This document shows, piece by piece, positions 17,539 through 28,277 of a stretch of 64,000 bases of DNA (positions within the stretch are counted from its first letter, which is position 1; every line of letters begins with the position of its first letter). Made by a program: the position numbers and the translations under genes. The notes below the pieces were generated by a model, which was not told where the DNA came from, did not search any database, and worked only from the letters and a program-made list of their open reading frames with translations. The stretch comes from DATEDA01 sp963789885 (GTDB taxonomy: Bacteria > Pseudomonadota > Gammaproteobacteria > Burkholderiales > SG8-39): positions 62,001-126,000 of the forward strand of contig CAWBNB010000029.1 in NCBI GenBank assembly GCA_963789885.1, in the 5' to 3' direction.

Positions 17539-19569
17539 ATGAGCAGGATCGCAGGCATCGACGTCGGCGGCACCTTTACCGATCTCGTGCTCGTCGACGA
17601 GGCGAGCGGCGAGGTGCGGCTCGCGAAGGTGCCGACCACGACCGACAACCAGGCGTTCGGTGTGCTCGCCGCACTCGACGAGACGGGGGCGTCGCTCGCC
17701 GAGCTCGCGGCAATTGTCCACGGCACGACGACCACCACCAACGCGATGCTCGAGCGCAAGCACGCGCGGGTGGGTCTGATCACGACCCGCGGCTTTCGCG
17801 ACGTGCTGGAGCTCGGGCGTCGCACGCGGCCGCGGCCCTACGGCCTCACCGGCGCCTTCCGACCGCTGGTCGAGCGCGAGCTGCGCTGCGAAGTCAAGGA
17901 ACGCATGGACGCGGATGGGGCCGTGGTCCGCGAACTCGACGAGGCCGAGGTCGAGTCGGCGGCGCGGCGCCTCGCCGCGCTCGGCGCGGAGTCGGTCGTC
18001 ATCCACTTCCTCCACAGCTACATCAATCCGGCGCACGAGAACCGCGCCGCTGAAATCGTGCGGCGCGTCTGGCCGAACCCGTATGTCACGGTCGGCCACA
18101 CGTTGCTGTCGGAGTATCGGGAGTACGAGCGCGGGGTCACCGCCGCGGTCAACGCGGCGATCCAGCCGGTGCTGCACCGGTACATCGAGCGGCTGACCCG
18201 CGAACTGGCCGCGCGTGGCTTCGGTGCCGAGCTGCTGGTCATGCAGGGCAACGGCGGCACCGTCGGCGCGAGCATCGTGGCCGAGGCAGCGGTGAACACT
18301 GTCATGTCGGGGCCGGCCTCGGGCGTGATCGCCGCCGCGTACACCGCGACCCAGTCGGGCTTTCCCAACGTCGTCACCTACGACATGGGCGGCACCTCGA
18401 CCGACGTCGCCCTGATCCAGGACGGCCGGCCGGCGGTGTCGACCGAGCTCGAGCTCGAGTACGCGATGCCGATCCACGTGCCGATGGTCGACGTGCACAC
18501 GGTCGGCGCGGGCGGCGGGTCGATCGCCTACGTGAACGACGCCGGGATGCTCCAGGTGGGGCCGGAGAGCGCGGGCGCCGCGCCGGGCCCGATCTGCTAC
18601 GGCCGCGGCGGCGAGCGCGTGACGATCACCGACGCGAACCTCGTCCTCGGCCGCCTCAGCTCCGCAAAACTGCTCGGCGTTGACCGGCCGGTGTCGCTGG
18701 AACGGCTTCACGAGCTCGTGGAGGCGCAGATCGGGAAGCCGCTCGGCCTCGCCGCCGATCAGGCTGCCGCGGCGGTCGTGCGAATCGCGAACGACCGCAT
18801 GGCCGGCGCGATCCGCATGGTGAGCCTCGCCCGCGGGCACGATCCGCGCGACTTCGCGCTGTTCGCGTTCGGCGGGGCGGGGCCGCTGCACGCGGTCGCG
18901 CTCGCGCGCGAGCTGGCCATCCCGAGAGTCTTCATTCCGGCGCGGCCAGGTCTGACCAATGCGCTCGGTTGCGCGGTCGCCGACGTGCGTCACGACTTCG
19001 TCCGCACTGTCAACCGGCCGCTGCCCGAGGTGACGGACGCGCTCGTGCGGCGCGTGCTCGACGAGCAGGTCGCCGAGGGTCACGCGACGATCGAGCGGGA
19101 GCGCGTTGCGGTCGACGCGGTGGAGTTCATGCACCGCGCCGACATGCAGTTCCAGGGGCAGAGCCACATCCTGACGGTGGCGCTGCCCGGCCTCGAAGTG
19201 ACGCGCGACGATCTGCACCGGCTCTTCGAGGCAGCGTACTGGCAGCGCTTCCAGGTCGAGCTGAAGGAGATCCGGCCGGTGCTCGTCAACCTGCACACCG
19301 CGGCGATCGGACGCCGTCGCCCGGTGCCGCTCGCCGCCCTCGCGCGGCGCGAGCCGCGACCGTCGCTCGACGAAGCGGTGACCGAACGCCGGAAGGTGTG
19401 GTTCGAAGGCGGCTGGATCGAGACCCCGGTCTACCGCCGCGATTGGCTGCCCGAGCGGTGCGCGTTCGCTGGGCCGGCGGTGATCGAGCAGCTCGACTGC
19501 ACGACGCTCATCGAACCCGGGTGCCGGGTCGAGCAGGACGCGCTCGGCAATCTCATCGTGACGGTCTGA
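17539..19569 (+). CDS. Hydantoinase/oxoprolinase family protein, HyuA-type
   Basis: A 676-aa protein of the HyuA/5-oxoprolinase N-terminal family. The start MSRIAGIDVGGTFTDLVLVD gives the phosphate-binding motif of the actin-like fold directly. Other marks are VHGTTTTTNAMLERK, YDMGGTSTDVALI, TVGAGGGSIAYV and FAFGGAGPLHAVALA. HyuA partners HyuB to hydrolyse cyclic amide rings (N-methylhydantoin, 5-oxoproline, or carboxylation of acetone/acetophenone in related enzymes) using ATP. The next gene is HyuB. Position at the end of an importer/Mo-hydroxylase operon makes ring opening the likely job. Confidence 0.9.
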   Translation: MSRIAGIDVGGTFTDLVLVDEASGEVRLAKVPTTTDNQAFGVLAALDETGASLAELAAIVHGTTTTTNAMLERKHARVGLITTRGFRDVLELGRRTRPRPYGLTGAFRPLVERELRCEVKERMDADGAVVRELDEAEVESAARRLAALGAESVVIHFLHSYINPAHENRAAEIVRRVWPNPYVTVGHTLLSEYREYERGVTAAVNAAIQPVLHRYIERLTRELAARGFGAELLVMQGNGGTVGASIVAEAAVNTVMSGPASGVIAAAYTATQSGFPNVVTYDMGGTSTDVALIQDGRPAVSTELELEYAMPIHVPMVDVHTVGAGGGSIAYVNDAGMLQVGPESAGAAPGPICYGRGGERVTITDANLVLGRLSSAKLLGVDRPVSLERLHELVEAQIGKPLGLAADQAAAAVVRIANDRMAGAIRMVSLARGHDPRDFALFAFGGAGPLHAVALARELAIPRVFIPARPGLTNALGCAVADVRHDFVRTVNRPLPEVTDALVRRVLDEQVAEGHATIERERVAVDAVEFMHRADMQFQGQSHILTVALPGLEVTRDDLHRLFEAAYWQRFQVELKEIRPVLVNLHTAAIGRRRPVPLAALARREPRPSLDEAVTERRKVWFEGGWIETPVYRRDWLPERCAFAGPAVIEQLDCTTLIEPGCRVEQDALGNLIVTV

Positions 19570-19589
19570 CGGGGTACTATTCGCCCCCC

Positions 19590-21374
19590 ATGCCTCCGGA
19601 CGACACCCGCACCCCAGCGGTCAACCCCGCGCTCGACCCGGTCACCCTCGCGGTGATCCAGAACGGCCTGCAGCAGGTCTGCAACGAGATGGACCTCGCG
19701 TTCGTGCGCGCCGCGTTCAGCCCGGTGATCTCGGAAGCGCTCGACCGCTCCGACGGCATCTACCACCGCGAGTCGGGCGAGCTGATCGCGCAGGGCGAGC
19801 TCGGCCTGCCGGTGTTCGTCGGCACGATGCAGTTCTCCACCCAGGCAGTGATCGACCGGATGCGCGACGAGAAGATCCCGCTCGCGGAGGGCGACGTCTT
19901 CATCGTCAACGATCCGTACCTCGGCGGCACGCACCTCATGGACGTGAAGTTCGTCAAGCCGTTCTTCTATCGCGGGCGGCTCTGGTGCTGGCTCGCGAAC
20001 ACCGGGCACTGGCCGGACATCGGCGGCATCGTGCCGGGCGGCTTCTCGGCGAATGCGACCGAGGTCGAGCAGGAGGGCTTGCGCCTGCCGCCGGTGAAGC
20101 TCTTCAAGGCCGGAAGGCTCGACGCCGAGATCCTGTCGATCATCTTCTCGAACATCCGGATCGCCGACCAGCGGATCGGCGACGTGAAGGCGCAGGCCGC
20201 GGCGCTCGCGATCGGCGAACGGCGTCTCGCGGCGCTGCTCGATCGTTACGGCGCCGACACGGTGGACGCCGCGGTGGTGGAGCTGCGCGCGCGGGCCCGA
20301 CGGCAGATGCAGGCGAAGATCGCCGCGATTCCGGACGGCAACTACGAGGGCGAGGCGTTCGTCGACTCGGACGGGGTGGTGGACGAGCCGCTGCGGATCG
20401 CGATGCGGATCACGAAGCGCGCCGAGACGCTCACCTTCGACATGTCGGGCTCGTCGCCGCCTTGCCGTGGCCCGATGAACAGCGTGATCGCGACCACGAA
20501 GTCGTCGATCTACCTCGCGGTCAAGCACGTCTTCCCCGACGTCCCGATCAACGCCGGCATGTTCGAGCCGCTCGCGATCGTCGAGCCGGTGGGGACCTTT
20601 CTGTACGCGCAGTACCCGCGTCCGGTCTCGGGCTGCGCGGCCGAGGTCAGCCAGCGGATCGCCGAGGCGGTATTCAGCGCGCTGGTGAAGGCGATTCCCG
20701 ACCAGGTCTTCGCGGCGCCAGCGGGGACCTCGGGGAATCTCTCGGTGGGCGGCCACGACCCGGTCCGACAGCGCTCGTACGTGATGTACGTGATCTCGGG
20801 CGGGGGATACGGCGGCTCGATGCGCGGCGACGGGCTGTCGAACGGCTGCTCGACGATCGGCATCTCGAAGACGACCCCGATCGAGGTGATGGAGCAGTAC
20901 TACCCGGTGCTGTTCGAGGAGTACTCGCTGCACGAGGGCTCGGGCGGGCCCGGGGAGCACCGCGGCGGGCTGGGCGTCAACTATCGCGTTCGGCTCCGGC
21001 GGGGCGAGGCGCGGGCATCGATGGTGATGGACCACGGAAGGTTCGGGCCGCAGGGCGCGCGAGGCGGCCGGGACGGCGGCGTCAACCGCGTGCGCATCGT
21101 CCAGGACGGGACCGCGTACACGCCGCCGCACCTCTCGAAGGATCAGGACATCCGCCTTCACGCGGACGACGTGATCGAGGTGTCGACGCCGGGCGGGGGC
21201 GGGTTCGGTAATCCGTTCCGCCGTGCTCCCGAGCTCGTCGCACGGGACGTCGCGAAGGGGTACTACAGCCGCCAACAGGCCGAGACGTGGTTCGGCGTCG
21301 TCCTTGCGGAGGACGGCGGCGTCGACCGGACCGCCACCAACGCGTTGCGGGGGACGACCGCCCAGCCTGCCTGA
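19590..21374 (+). CDS. Hydantoinase B/oxoprolinase family protein, HyuB-type
   Basis: A 594-aa partner of the preceding HyuA. Visible family blocks are DPVTLAVIQNGLQQVCNEM, SDGIYHRESGELIAQGELG, GDVFIVNDPYLGGTHLMDV, NTGHWPDIGG, SGCAAEVSQRIAEAV and the C-terminal STPGGGGFGNP. Conserved Asp/His residues in NDPYLGGTH bind metal in structurally known relatives. The ATG at 19590 is used; it lies 20 bp after the HyuA stop. It is the last gene of the catabolic cluster, followed by a possible terminator hairpin. Confidence 0.9.
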   Translation: MPPDDTRTPAVNPALDPVTLAVIQNGLQQVCNEMDLAFVRAAFSPVISEALDRSDGIYHRESGELIAQGELGLPVFVGTMQFSTQAVIDRMRDEKIPLAEGDVFIVNDPYLGGTHLMDVKFVKPFFYRGRLWCWLANTGHWPDIGGIVPGGFSANATEVEQEGLRLPPVKLFKAGRLDAEILSIIFSNIRIADQRIGDVKAQAAALAIGERRLAALLDRYGADTVDAAVVELRARARRQMQAKIAAIPDGNYEGEAFVDSDGVVDEPLRIAMRITKRAETLTFDMSGSSPPCRGPMNSVIATTKSSIYLAVKHVFPDVPINAGMFEPLAIVEPVGTFLYAQYPRPVSGCAAEVSQRIAEAVFSALVKAIPDQVFAAPAGTSGNLSVGGHDPVRQRSYVMYVISGGGYGGSMRGDGLSNGCSTIGISKTTPIEVMEQYYPVLFEEYSLHEGSGGPGEHRGGLGVNYRVRLRRGEARASMVMDHGRFGPQGARGGRDGGVNRVRIVQDGTAYTPPHLSKDQDIRLHADDVIEVSTPGGGGFGNPFRRAPELVARDVAKGYYSRQQAETWFGVVLAEDGGVDRTATNALRGTTAQPA

Positions 21375-21468
21375 GTCGCCGCCGGGCGGAGCCGGGGAAC
21401 TCCCGGCCCATCGACCGGTCTAGGCTGTCCGAAAACCCGGGGATTGCCCCGAAGGGCTTGAAACCCGG

Positions 21469-21496
21469 ACCAGCCGGCCCAAACGGGCGGGTTGGT
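21469..21496 (+). terminator. Imperfect hairpin after the catabolic operon
   Basis: ACCAGCCGGCCC pairs with GGGCGGGTTGGT around a 4-nt loop, with one G-U pair and one mismatch. There is no T-tract, so intrinsic termination is doubtful. It does sit between two functionally unrelated operons. Confidence 0.35.
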
Positions 21497-21522
21497 CAGA
21501 GCTAGAAGATAACGGAGGAGTA

Positions 21523-22481
<959 letters not shown>

Positions 22482-22485
<4 letters not shown>

Positions 22486-23228
22486 AGGGTGCCTGGGCCA
22501 ACGTCTGGACGATCGCGAAGCGCGAGCTCACCGGCTACTTCGACTCGCCGGTCGCGTACGTCTTCATCGTCATCTACCTCCTGCTCGCCGGATTCTTCAC
22601 CTTCACGTTCGGCGCGTTCTTCGACCGCGGCGAGGCCTCGCTCGGGGCGTTCTTCATGTGGATGCCGTGGCTCTTCCTCTTCCTCGTGCCCGCGGTCGGC
22701 ATGCGGCTGTGGTCGGAGGAGCGCAGGAGCGGCACGATCGAGCTGCTGCTCACGTTCCCGGTGACGCCGTGGCAGGCGATCCTGGGGAAGTTCCTCGCGT
22801 CCTGGATCTTCATCGGCATCGCGCTCGCCCTGACGTTCCCGGTCTGGCTGACGGTGAACTGGCTCGGCAACCCCGACAACGGCGTGATCCTCGCCGGCTA
22901 CATCGGCAGCTTCCTGCTCGCCGGCACCTATCTCGCGGTGAGCTGCCTGACCTCGGCGATCACGCGCAACCAAGTCGTCAGCTTCATCCTGTCGGTCGTG
23001 ATCTGCCTCGCGCTGATCCTGGTCGGATTCACGCCGGTGACCGACATCCTCGCGCGCTTCGCCGGGCCCGCGCTCGTCGAGGCGGTCGCCGCCTTCAGCG
23101 TGCTGACCCACTTCGACGGCTTCCAGAAGGGGGTCGTCGACTCGCGCGACTTCGTGTTCTTCGCGTCGGTGATCGGCTTCGCGCTGTTCGTCACCGGCGT
23201 CATTCTGCGCGGCCACCGGGCGGGATAG
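22482..23228 (+). CDS. ABC transporter permease (GldF/ABC-2 type)
   Basis: A 248-aa inner-membrane protein with six hydrophobic segments, the first being VAYVFIVIYLLLAGFFTF. The block RLWSEERRSGTIELLLTFPVTPWQAILGKFLA is the recognisable ABC-2/GldF element. It pairs with the upstream ATPase and is followed by the GldG-like protein 9 bp downstream. The transported material is unknown. Confidence 0.88.
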
Positions 23229-23237
23229 GGATCGCCA

Positions 23238-25115
23238 ATGAAAAGCACCGAACGCTGGCTGTACTCGATCGGCGGGGTGATCGCGGTCTTCGTCGCGCTC
23301 ATCGCCGTCAACTACATCCTCGGCCTCGCGCCCGCCCGGATCGATCTCACCGACGGGAAGCTCTACACGCTCTCCGACGGCACGCGCAAGGTCCTCGGCA
23401 AGCTCGAGGCGCCGGTGAAGATCCGGTTCTATTTCAACCAGAACGACGCGAACGTCCCGGTGGCGATGCGCGTCTTCGCGGGCCGCGTCGAAGACCTGCT
23501 GAACGAGATGCGCTCGGCGGCGAACGGCAAGCTCCTGATCGAGAAGCTGAACCCGCAGCCCGACAGCGATGCGGAGGATTCCGCCAACCTCGACGGCGTG
23601 GAGGCACAGGATCTGCCCTCGGGCGACAAGTTCTACCTCGGCCTGTCGGTGAGCTTCGCCGACCAGAAGCTCGCGCTGCCGGTGCTATCGCCCGACCGCG
23701 AGCGGCTGCTCGAATACGACCTCGCGCGCGCGATCGCCCGGGTCACGACGACCAACAAGCCGATCGTCGGGTTGATGAGCCCGCTGCCCCTCTTCGGCAT
23801 GCCCGGAAATCCGATGATGGGCATGGGGGGAGGCTCCGAGCCGCAGATCTTCGTGAACGAGCTGAAGCGCGACTTCGATGTGAAGCGCGTCTCGATGGAC
23901 GTCGACAAGATCGAGGACGACATCAAGACGCTGGTCGTGGTTCATCCGCGCGGCATCAGCGAGCAGGCGCAGTTCGCCCTCGACCAGTTCGTCCTGCGGG
24001 GCGGGAAGCTCGTCGTCTTCCTCGATCCGTACGCGTATTTCGACCAGATGCCCGGGATGATGGGCGGGCAGGGCGGCAGTTCGTCCAACCTCGACAAGCT
24101 CCTGAAGGCCTGGGGCTACAGCTTCGACCCGGCCAAGATCGTGCTCGACATGAAGTACATGGCGGGCTCGGGCCCGCGGGCGGTGCCGACCGTGATCCAG
24201 CTCGACGCCGACGCGATGAGCAAGGACGACGTGGCGACCAGCCACCTCGGCACCGCGCTCCTCGCGTTCACCGGTGCGTTCAGCGGCAAACCGGCCGACG
24301 GCCTGACCGAGACGGTGCTCATGCATACCTCGCCGATCGTGAAGCTCGTCGACACTGCGAACGCCATGGCGCGCGGCGAGGAGGCGGTCCGCGGCTTCCA
24401 GCCCGAGAACAGGGAATACCCGATCGCGCTCCGGCTGAGCGGCAAGTTCAAGACCGCGTTTCCCGACGGCCGGCCGGCGGCGAAGGAGGCCGACGGCAAG
24501 GACGCGAAGCCGAAGCCCGCGGCAGCCGATTTCGGGCCGGCGCTGAAGGAATCCCAGGGCGAAGGAACCGTGGTGCTCGTCGCCGACAGCGACATGCTGA
24601 ACGACGGAGCCGCGGTGCAGATCCGCGACATCTTCGGCCAGAAGGTGGCGATCCCGATCAACGGCAACCTCGCGTTCATCCAGGGGCTCGTCGAACAGAT
24701 GGCCGGCGACTCGGATCTGATCAACGTGCGCAGCCGCGCGACGGCCTCGCGCCCGTTCACCGTCGTGAAGCAGATGGAGGCCGAGGCGTCCCAGGCCTAT
24801 CTCGGCAAGATCAAGTCGCTCGAGGACAGCCTCCAGGAAACGCGCAAGAAGCTCGAGTCGCTGCAGAAGACGAAGGTCCCGGCGGGCGGCAGCGCGATCC
24901 TCTCGCCGGAGCAGCAGGCCGAGGTCGAGAGTTTCCGCAAGCGGGCGGCCGACACGCGCCGCGAGCTGAAGGAGGTCCGCCGGGAGCTCCGCTCGGAGAC
25001 CGAGGCGCTCGAGTTCTGGACCAAAGTCTTCAACATCGCCGCCATGCCGCTCGTCGTGGCGCTCGCCGGTATCGGGATCGCGATCGTCCGGCGGCGGCGG
25101 AGGGCGGCAAAGTGA
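23238..25115 (+). CDS. GldG-like ABC transporter auxiliary protein
   Basis: A 625-aa protein with one N-terminal membrane segment (VIAVFVALIAVNYILGLA) and one C-terminal segment (MPLVVALAGIGIAIV), so the bulk lies in the periplasm. After the anchor comes the family block IDLTDGKLYTLSDGTRKVL, then an ABC-type unclassified domain. Near the end, residues about 515-590 form a charged coiled coil (LEDSLQETRKKLESLQKT). In Bacteroidetes GldG works with GldA and GldF in gliding; proteobacteria with this locus do not glide that way. It overlaps the next gene by 4 bp. Confidence 0.85.
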   Translation: MKSTERWLYSIGGVIAVFVALIAVNYILGLAPARIDLTDGKLYTLSDGTRKVLGKLEAPVKIRFYFNQNDANVPVAMRVFAGRVEDLLNEMRSAANGKLLIEKLNPQPDSDAEDSANLDGVEAQDLPSGDKFYLGLSVSFADQKLALPVLSPDRERLLEYDLARAIARVTTTNKPIVGLMSPLPLFGMPGNPMMGMGGGSEPQIFVNELKRDFDVKRVSMDVDKIEDDIKTLVVVHPRGISEQAQFALDQFVLRGGKLVVFLDPYAYFDQMPGMMGGQGGSSSNLDKLLKAWGYSFDPAKIVLDMKYMAGSGPRAVPTVIQLDADAMSKDDVATSHLGTALLAFTGAFSGKPADGLTETVLMHTSPIVKLVDTANAMARGEEAVRGFQPENREYPIALRLSGKFKTAFPDGRPAAKEADGKDAKPKPAAADFGPALKESQGEGTVVLVADSDMLNDGAAVQIRDIFGQKVAIPINGNLAFIQGLVEQMAGDSDLINVRSRATASRPFTVVKQMEAEASQAYLGKIKSLEDSLQETRKKLESLQKTKVPAGGSAILSPEQQAEVESFRKRAADTRRELKEVRRELRSETEALEFWTKVFNIAAMPLVVALAGIGIAIVRRRRRAAK

Positions 25116-26263
25116 CGCGCAAGCAATTTCTGCTGGTTCTCGTTGCCCTGGTGGTGCTCGTCGCCGCGGGTCTCGGCCTGCAATCCCGGAAGCAGGCGAG
25201 CTATCAGGTCGCCGACACCCGGGTCGGCCAGCGGCTGGTCGAAGGCTTCAAGGTCGACGACGTCGCGGAGATCGACATCGTCGAACCGAAGGCGACCGTC
25301 ACGCTCGTACGCGGGGACCGCGGCTGGACGGTGAAGGAGCGGGGCGACTACCCGGCCGACGTCGAGCCGATCCGCAACCTTCTCCTGAGGCTCGAGGAGC
25401 TGAAGGTCGTCCAGGCGGAGGGTCTGAGCGACGCGGTCAAGCCGCGACTGCAGCTCGCGGCCCCCACGGCGGGGGCAAAGCCGGAGGAGACCGGGACGCT
25501 CGTCGACCTGAAGGCGCGCGACGGCAAGTCGGTCGCGCAGCTTCTGCTCGGGAAGAAGACGGTCAAGGACATGAAGATTCCCGGCCTGCCCGACGGCGTT
25601 CCCAGCGGACGCTATGTCTGGGTCGCGTCGGACCCCCAGCGGGTCAGCGTCGTGAACGAGCCGTTCAGCACCGTCCTCGCGAAGCCCGAGCAGTGGCTCG
25701 CGAAGGAGCTGATGCGATACGAGCGGCCGAAGTCGATCACGACCTTCGGACCGGACGGCAAGGAGAAGTGGTCGGTGGCGAAGGAGAAGGAGGACGCCGA
25801 GTGGAAGCTCGCCGGGCCGGGGCCGCTCGATCTCCAGAAGGCGTACGACGCTTCGAGCGCGCTCTACGCCCTGCAGATTGCCGACGCCGCACCCGGCGTG
25901 AGCGATGCCGACGCCGGCCTCGACCAGCCGACGACGGTTCGCGCCGACACGTTTGAGGGTTGGACCTACGAGCTGAAGATCGGCAAGGCCGGGCCCGACA
26001 ACCGCTACTACGCGCGATCGAGCGTGACCGGCACCGTCCCGGAAGCGCGGAAGCCCGCAGCCGACGAGAAGCCCGAGGACAAGGAGAAGGCCGACAAGGC
26101 GTTCGCCGAGCAGCAGGAGCTTCTGACGACGAAGCTCGCGCGCGAGCAGGCGCTCGCCGGCCGGACCGTGCTGATCGCGAAGACGGCGGCTGACCCGCTG
26201 CTCAGGGACCGGCAGGCGATGATCAAGGTCGACAAGCCCAAGGACACCAAGAAGAAGAAGTGA
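25112..26263 (+). CDS. DUF4340 domain-containing protein
   Basis: A 383-aa protein with a GTG start overlapping the GldG-like stop. Residues 5-25 are a membrane anchor or uncleaved signal (FLLVLVALVVLVAAGLGL). The rest is the DUF4340 pattern, including VTLVRGDRGWTVKERGDYPAD and LLLGKKTVKDM, with a very lysine-rich end (KPKDTKKKK). DUF4340 proteins routinely follow GldG-like genes and probably form a periplasmic part of that transporter. No enzymatic motif is visible. Confidence 0.82.
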   Translation: MTRKQFLLVLVALVVLVAAGLGLQSRKQASYQVADTRVGQRLVEGFKVDDVAEIDIVEPKATVTLVRGDRGWTVKERGDYPADVEPIRNLLLRLEELKVVQAEGLSDAVKPRLQLAAPTAGAKPEETGTLVDLKARDGKSVAQLLLGKKTVKDMKIPGLPDGVPSGRYVWVASDPQRVSVVNEPFSTVLAKPEQWLAKELMRYERPKSITTFGPDGKEKWSVAKEKEDAEWKLAGPGPLDLQKAYDASSALYALQIADAAPGVSDADAGLDQPTTVRADTFEGWTYELKIGKAGPDNRYYARSSVTGTVPEARKPAADEKPEDKEKADKAFAEQQELLTTKLAREQALAGRTVLIAKTAADPLLRDRQAMIKVDKPKDTKKKK

Positions 26264-26316
26264 TGCCGGCGGCGCGACGCTAAGCGCATAATTGCGCACT
26301 CGCGTCGCACGCTCTC

Positions 26317-27480
26317 ATGGCCGTTCCCGTCATCCTCGCCGCCATCCGCACGCCGTTCGGCAAGCGCGGAGGCGCATTCCGCGACACGCGGCCCGATTCG
26401 CTGCTTGCTCACGCTCTTAAGGGCGTCGTGGCACACGCGGGGATCGACTCTTCCCGGATCGAAGACGTGGTCTGCGGCACCGTGACCCAGGCCGGCGAAC
26501 AGGGCGCCAACATCGGGCGGCTCGGTGTGCTGCTCGCCGGGTTTCCGATCGAGGTACCTGCGGTCTCGCTCAACCGCATGTGCGGCTCGAGCCAGCAGGC
26601 GGTCCACTTCGCCGCACAGGCGATCGCCGCGGGCGATGCGCGCTACGCGATCGGCTGCGGGGTGGAGAACATGACGCGGGTGCGGATGTTCTCCGACATC
26701 GATCCGGACGGTCGTCACGGCGGCTTCGGCGGCCTGAACCCCGAGCTCCTGTCCCGGCACGAGCTGATCCACCAGGGCGAAAGCGCCGAGCGGATGGCCG
26801 CGCGGTGGCAGCTCTCGCGGCAGGCGCTCGACGAGTTCTCGATCGAGAGCCACGCGCGCGCGTGGCGCTCGCCTCAGCGCGGGCGCGAGTTCCTCGCGAC
26901 TCCCGGCGTCGACGAGTCGGGCGGAGCGATCGCGCTCGGCCGGGACGAGGGCGTCCGTCAGCGCGTCGATCCGGAGCGGATGGCGAGCCTCAAGCCCGTG
27001 TTCCGCGAGCACGGCGGCGTGGTCACCGCGGGGAATGCAAGCCAGATCTCCGACGGCGCGTCGGCCGTCCTGGTCGCCGATGAGACGGCCGCCCGTGCGG
27101 AGGGGCTGAAGCCGCGGGCGCGCTTCCTCGCGCGGGTGGTGGTCGGCTCGGATCCGACCCTCCAGCTCGACGGCGTCATCCCGGCGACCCGGCGCGCCCT
27201 CGAGCGGGCACGGGTTGCGATCAACGATCTCGACTGGATCGAAGTGAACGAAGCGTTCGCCTGCGTCCCGCTCGCGTGGCGGCAGGAGTTCGGCGCGGAC
27301 CCGGCGAAGCTCAACCCGTGGGGCGGCGCGATCGCGCACGGCCATCCGCTCGGCGCGACCGGTGCCGGCCTGATGGCGAAGATGCTGGCCGGCCTCGAGG
27401 CGACCGGCGGCACGCTCGGGCTCCAGACGATGTGCATCGGGCACGGCATGGCGACCGCGACCATCATCGAGCGGATCTGA
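26317..27480 (+). CDS. Thiolase family protein (acetyl-CoA acyltransferase)
   Basis: A 387-aa thiolase. Nucleophilic Cys89 lies in LNRMCGSSQQAVHFA; the other active-site blocks are VNEAFA, GGAIAHGHPLGATGAG and CIGHGMATA. It cleaves 3-ketoacyl-CoA with CoA or condenses two acyl-CoAs. The next gene, 19 bp away, is a 3-hydroxyacyl-CoA-dehydrogenase-type SDR, so the pair catalyses consecutive beta-oxidation-like steps. The alanine-to-histidine change in the GGAIAHGHP block is seen in several proteobacterial thiolases. Confidence 0.92.
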   Translation: MAVPVILAAIRTPFGKRGGAFRDTRPDSLLAHALKGVVAHAGIDSSRIEDVVCGTVTQAGEQGANIGRLGVLLAGFPIEVPAVSLNRMCGSSQQAVHFAAQAIAAGDARYAIGCGVENMTRVRMFSDIDPDGRHGGFGGLNPELLSRHELIHQGESAERMAARWQLSRQALDEFSIESHARAWRSPQRGREFLATPGVDESGGAIALGRDEGVRQRVDPERMASLKPVFREHGGVVTAGNASQISDGASAVLVADETAARAEGLKPRARFLARVVVGSDPTLQLDGVIPATRRALERARVAINDLDWIEVNEAFACVPLAWRQEFGADPAKLNPWGGAIAHGHPLGATGAGLMAKMLAGLEATGGTLGLQTMCIGHGMATATIIERI

Positions 27481-27499
27481 AACGACGGAAGGACGCAGC

Positions 27500-28267
27500 A
27501 TGGACCTGAAAACCAGCACGTTTCTCGTGACCGGTGGCGCCTCGGGTCTCGGCGAAGGCACGGTCCGGACACTGCACGCGGGCGGCGCAAACGTGGTCAT
27601 CGCGGACCTCCAGACGGAGAAGGGCGAGGCGCTGGCAAAGGAGCTCGGCGCGAAAGCGCGCTTCGTCAAGTGCGACGTGACGAGCGAGGCCGACGGCAAG
27701 GCCGCCGTCGATCTGGCGGTGAAGACGTTCGGCGGACTTCAGGGCCTGGTGAACTGCGCCGGCATCGCGGTCGGCGAGAAGACGATCGGCAAGGAAGGGC
27801 CGCACGCGCTCGGGACGTTCGCGAAGGTGGTGACCGTCAACCTGATCGGCACCTTCAACATGATCCGGCTCGCTGCGGACGCCATGGCGAAAGGCCAGCC
27901 GAACACCGGTGGCGAGCGCGGCGTGATCGTGAACACCGCCTCGGTGGCGGCGTTCGACGGCCAGATCGGCCAGGCCGCCTACTCGGCCTCGAAGGGCGGG
28001 GTGGTCGGGATGACACTCCCGATCGCGCGCGACCTCGCGCGAAGCGGCATCCGCGTGTGCACGATCGCGCCGGGGATCTTCCTGACGCCGATGCTGCACT
28101 CCCTGCCGAAGGAAGTGCAGGACTCGCTCGGCGCCCAGGTGCCGTTCCCGTCGCGGCTCGGACAGCCGTCCGAGTACGCCGCGCTCGTCAAGCACATCGC
28201 CGAGAACGCGATGCTGAACGGCGAGGTGATCCGGCTGGACGGCGCGATCCGGATGGCGCCGAAGTAG
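27500..28267 (+). CDS. 3-hydroxyacyl-CoA dehydrogenase-type SDR (HSD17B10-like)
   Basis: A 255-aa short-chain dehydrogenase with the cofactor motif TGGASGLG, NCAG at the fourth strand, a catalytic serine in NTASVAAFDG and the YSASKGG tetrad. The long insertion EKTIGKEGPHALGTFAKVVTVN and the order of blocks match type-2 3-hydroxyacyl-CoA dehydrogenases, which act on short branched acyl-CoAs. It is coexpressed with the upstream thiolase and converges on the carbonic anhydrase gene. Confidence 0.9.
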   Translation: MDLKTSTFLVTGGASGLGEGTVRTLHAGGANVVIADLQTEKGEALAKELGAKARFVKCDVTSEADGKAAVDLAVKTFGGLQGLVNCAGIAVGEKTIGKEGPHALGTFAKVVTVNLIGTFNMIRLAADAMAKGQPNTGGERGVIVNTASVAAFDGQIGQAAYSASKGGVVGMTLPIARDLARSGIRVCTIAPGIFLTPMLHSLPKEVQDSLGAQVPFPSRLGQPSEYAALVKHIAENAMLNGEVIRLDGAIRMAPK

Positions 28268-28277
28268 GGCGCACCCG

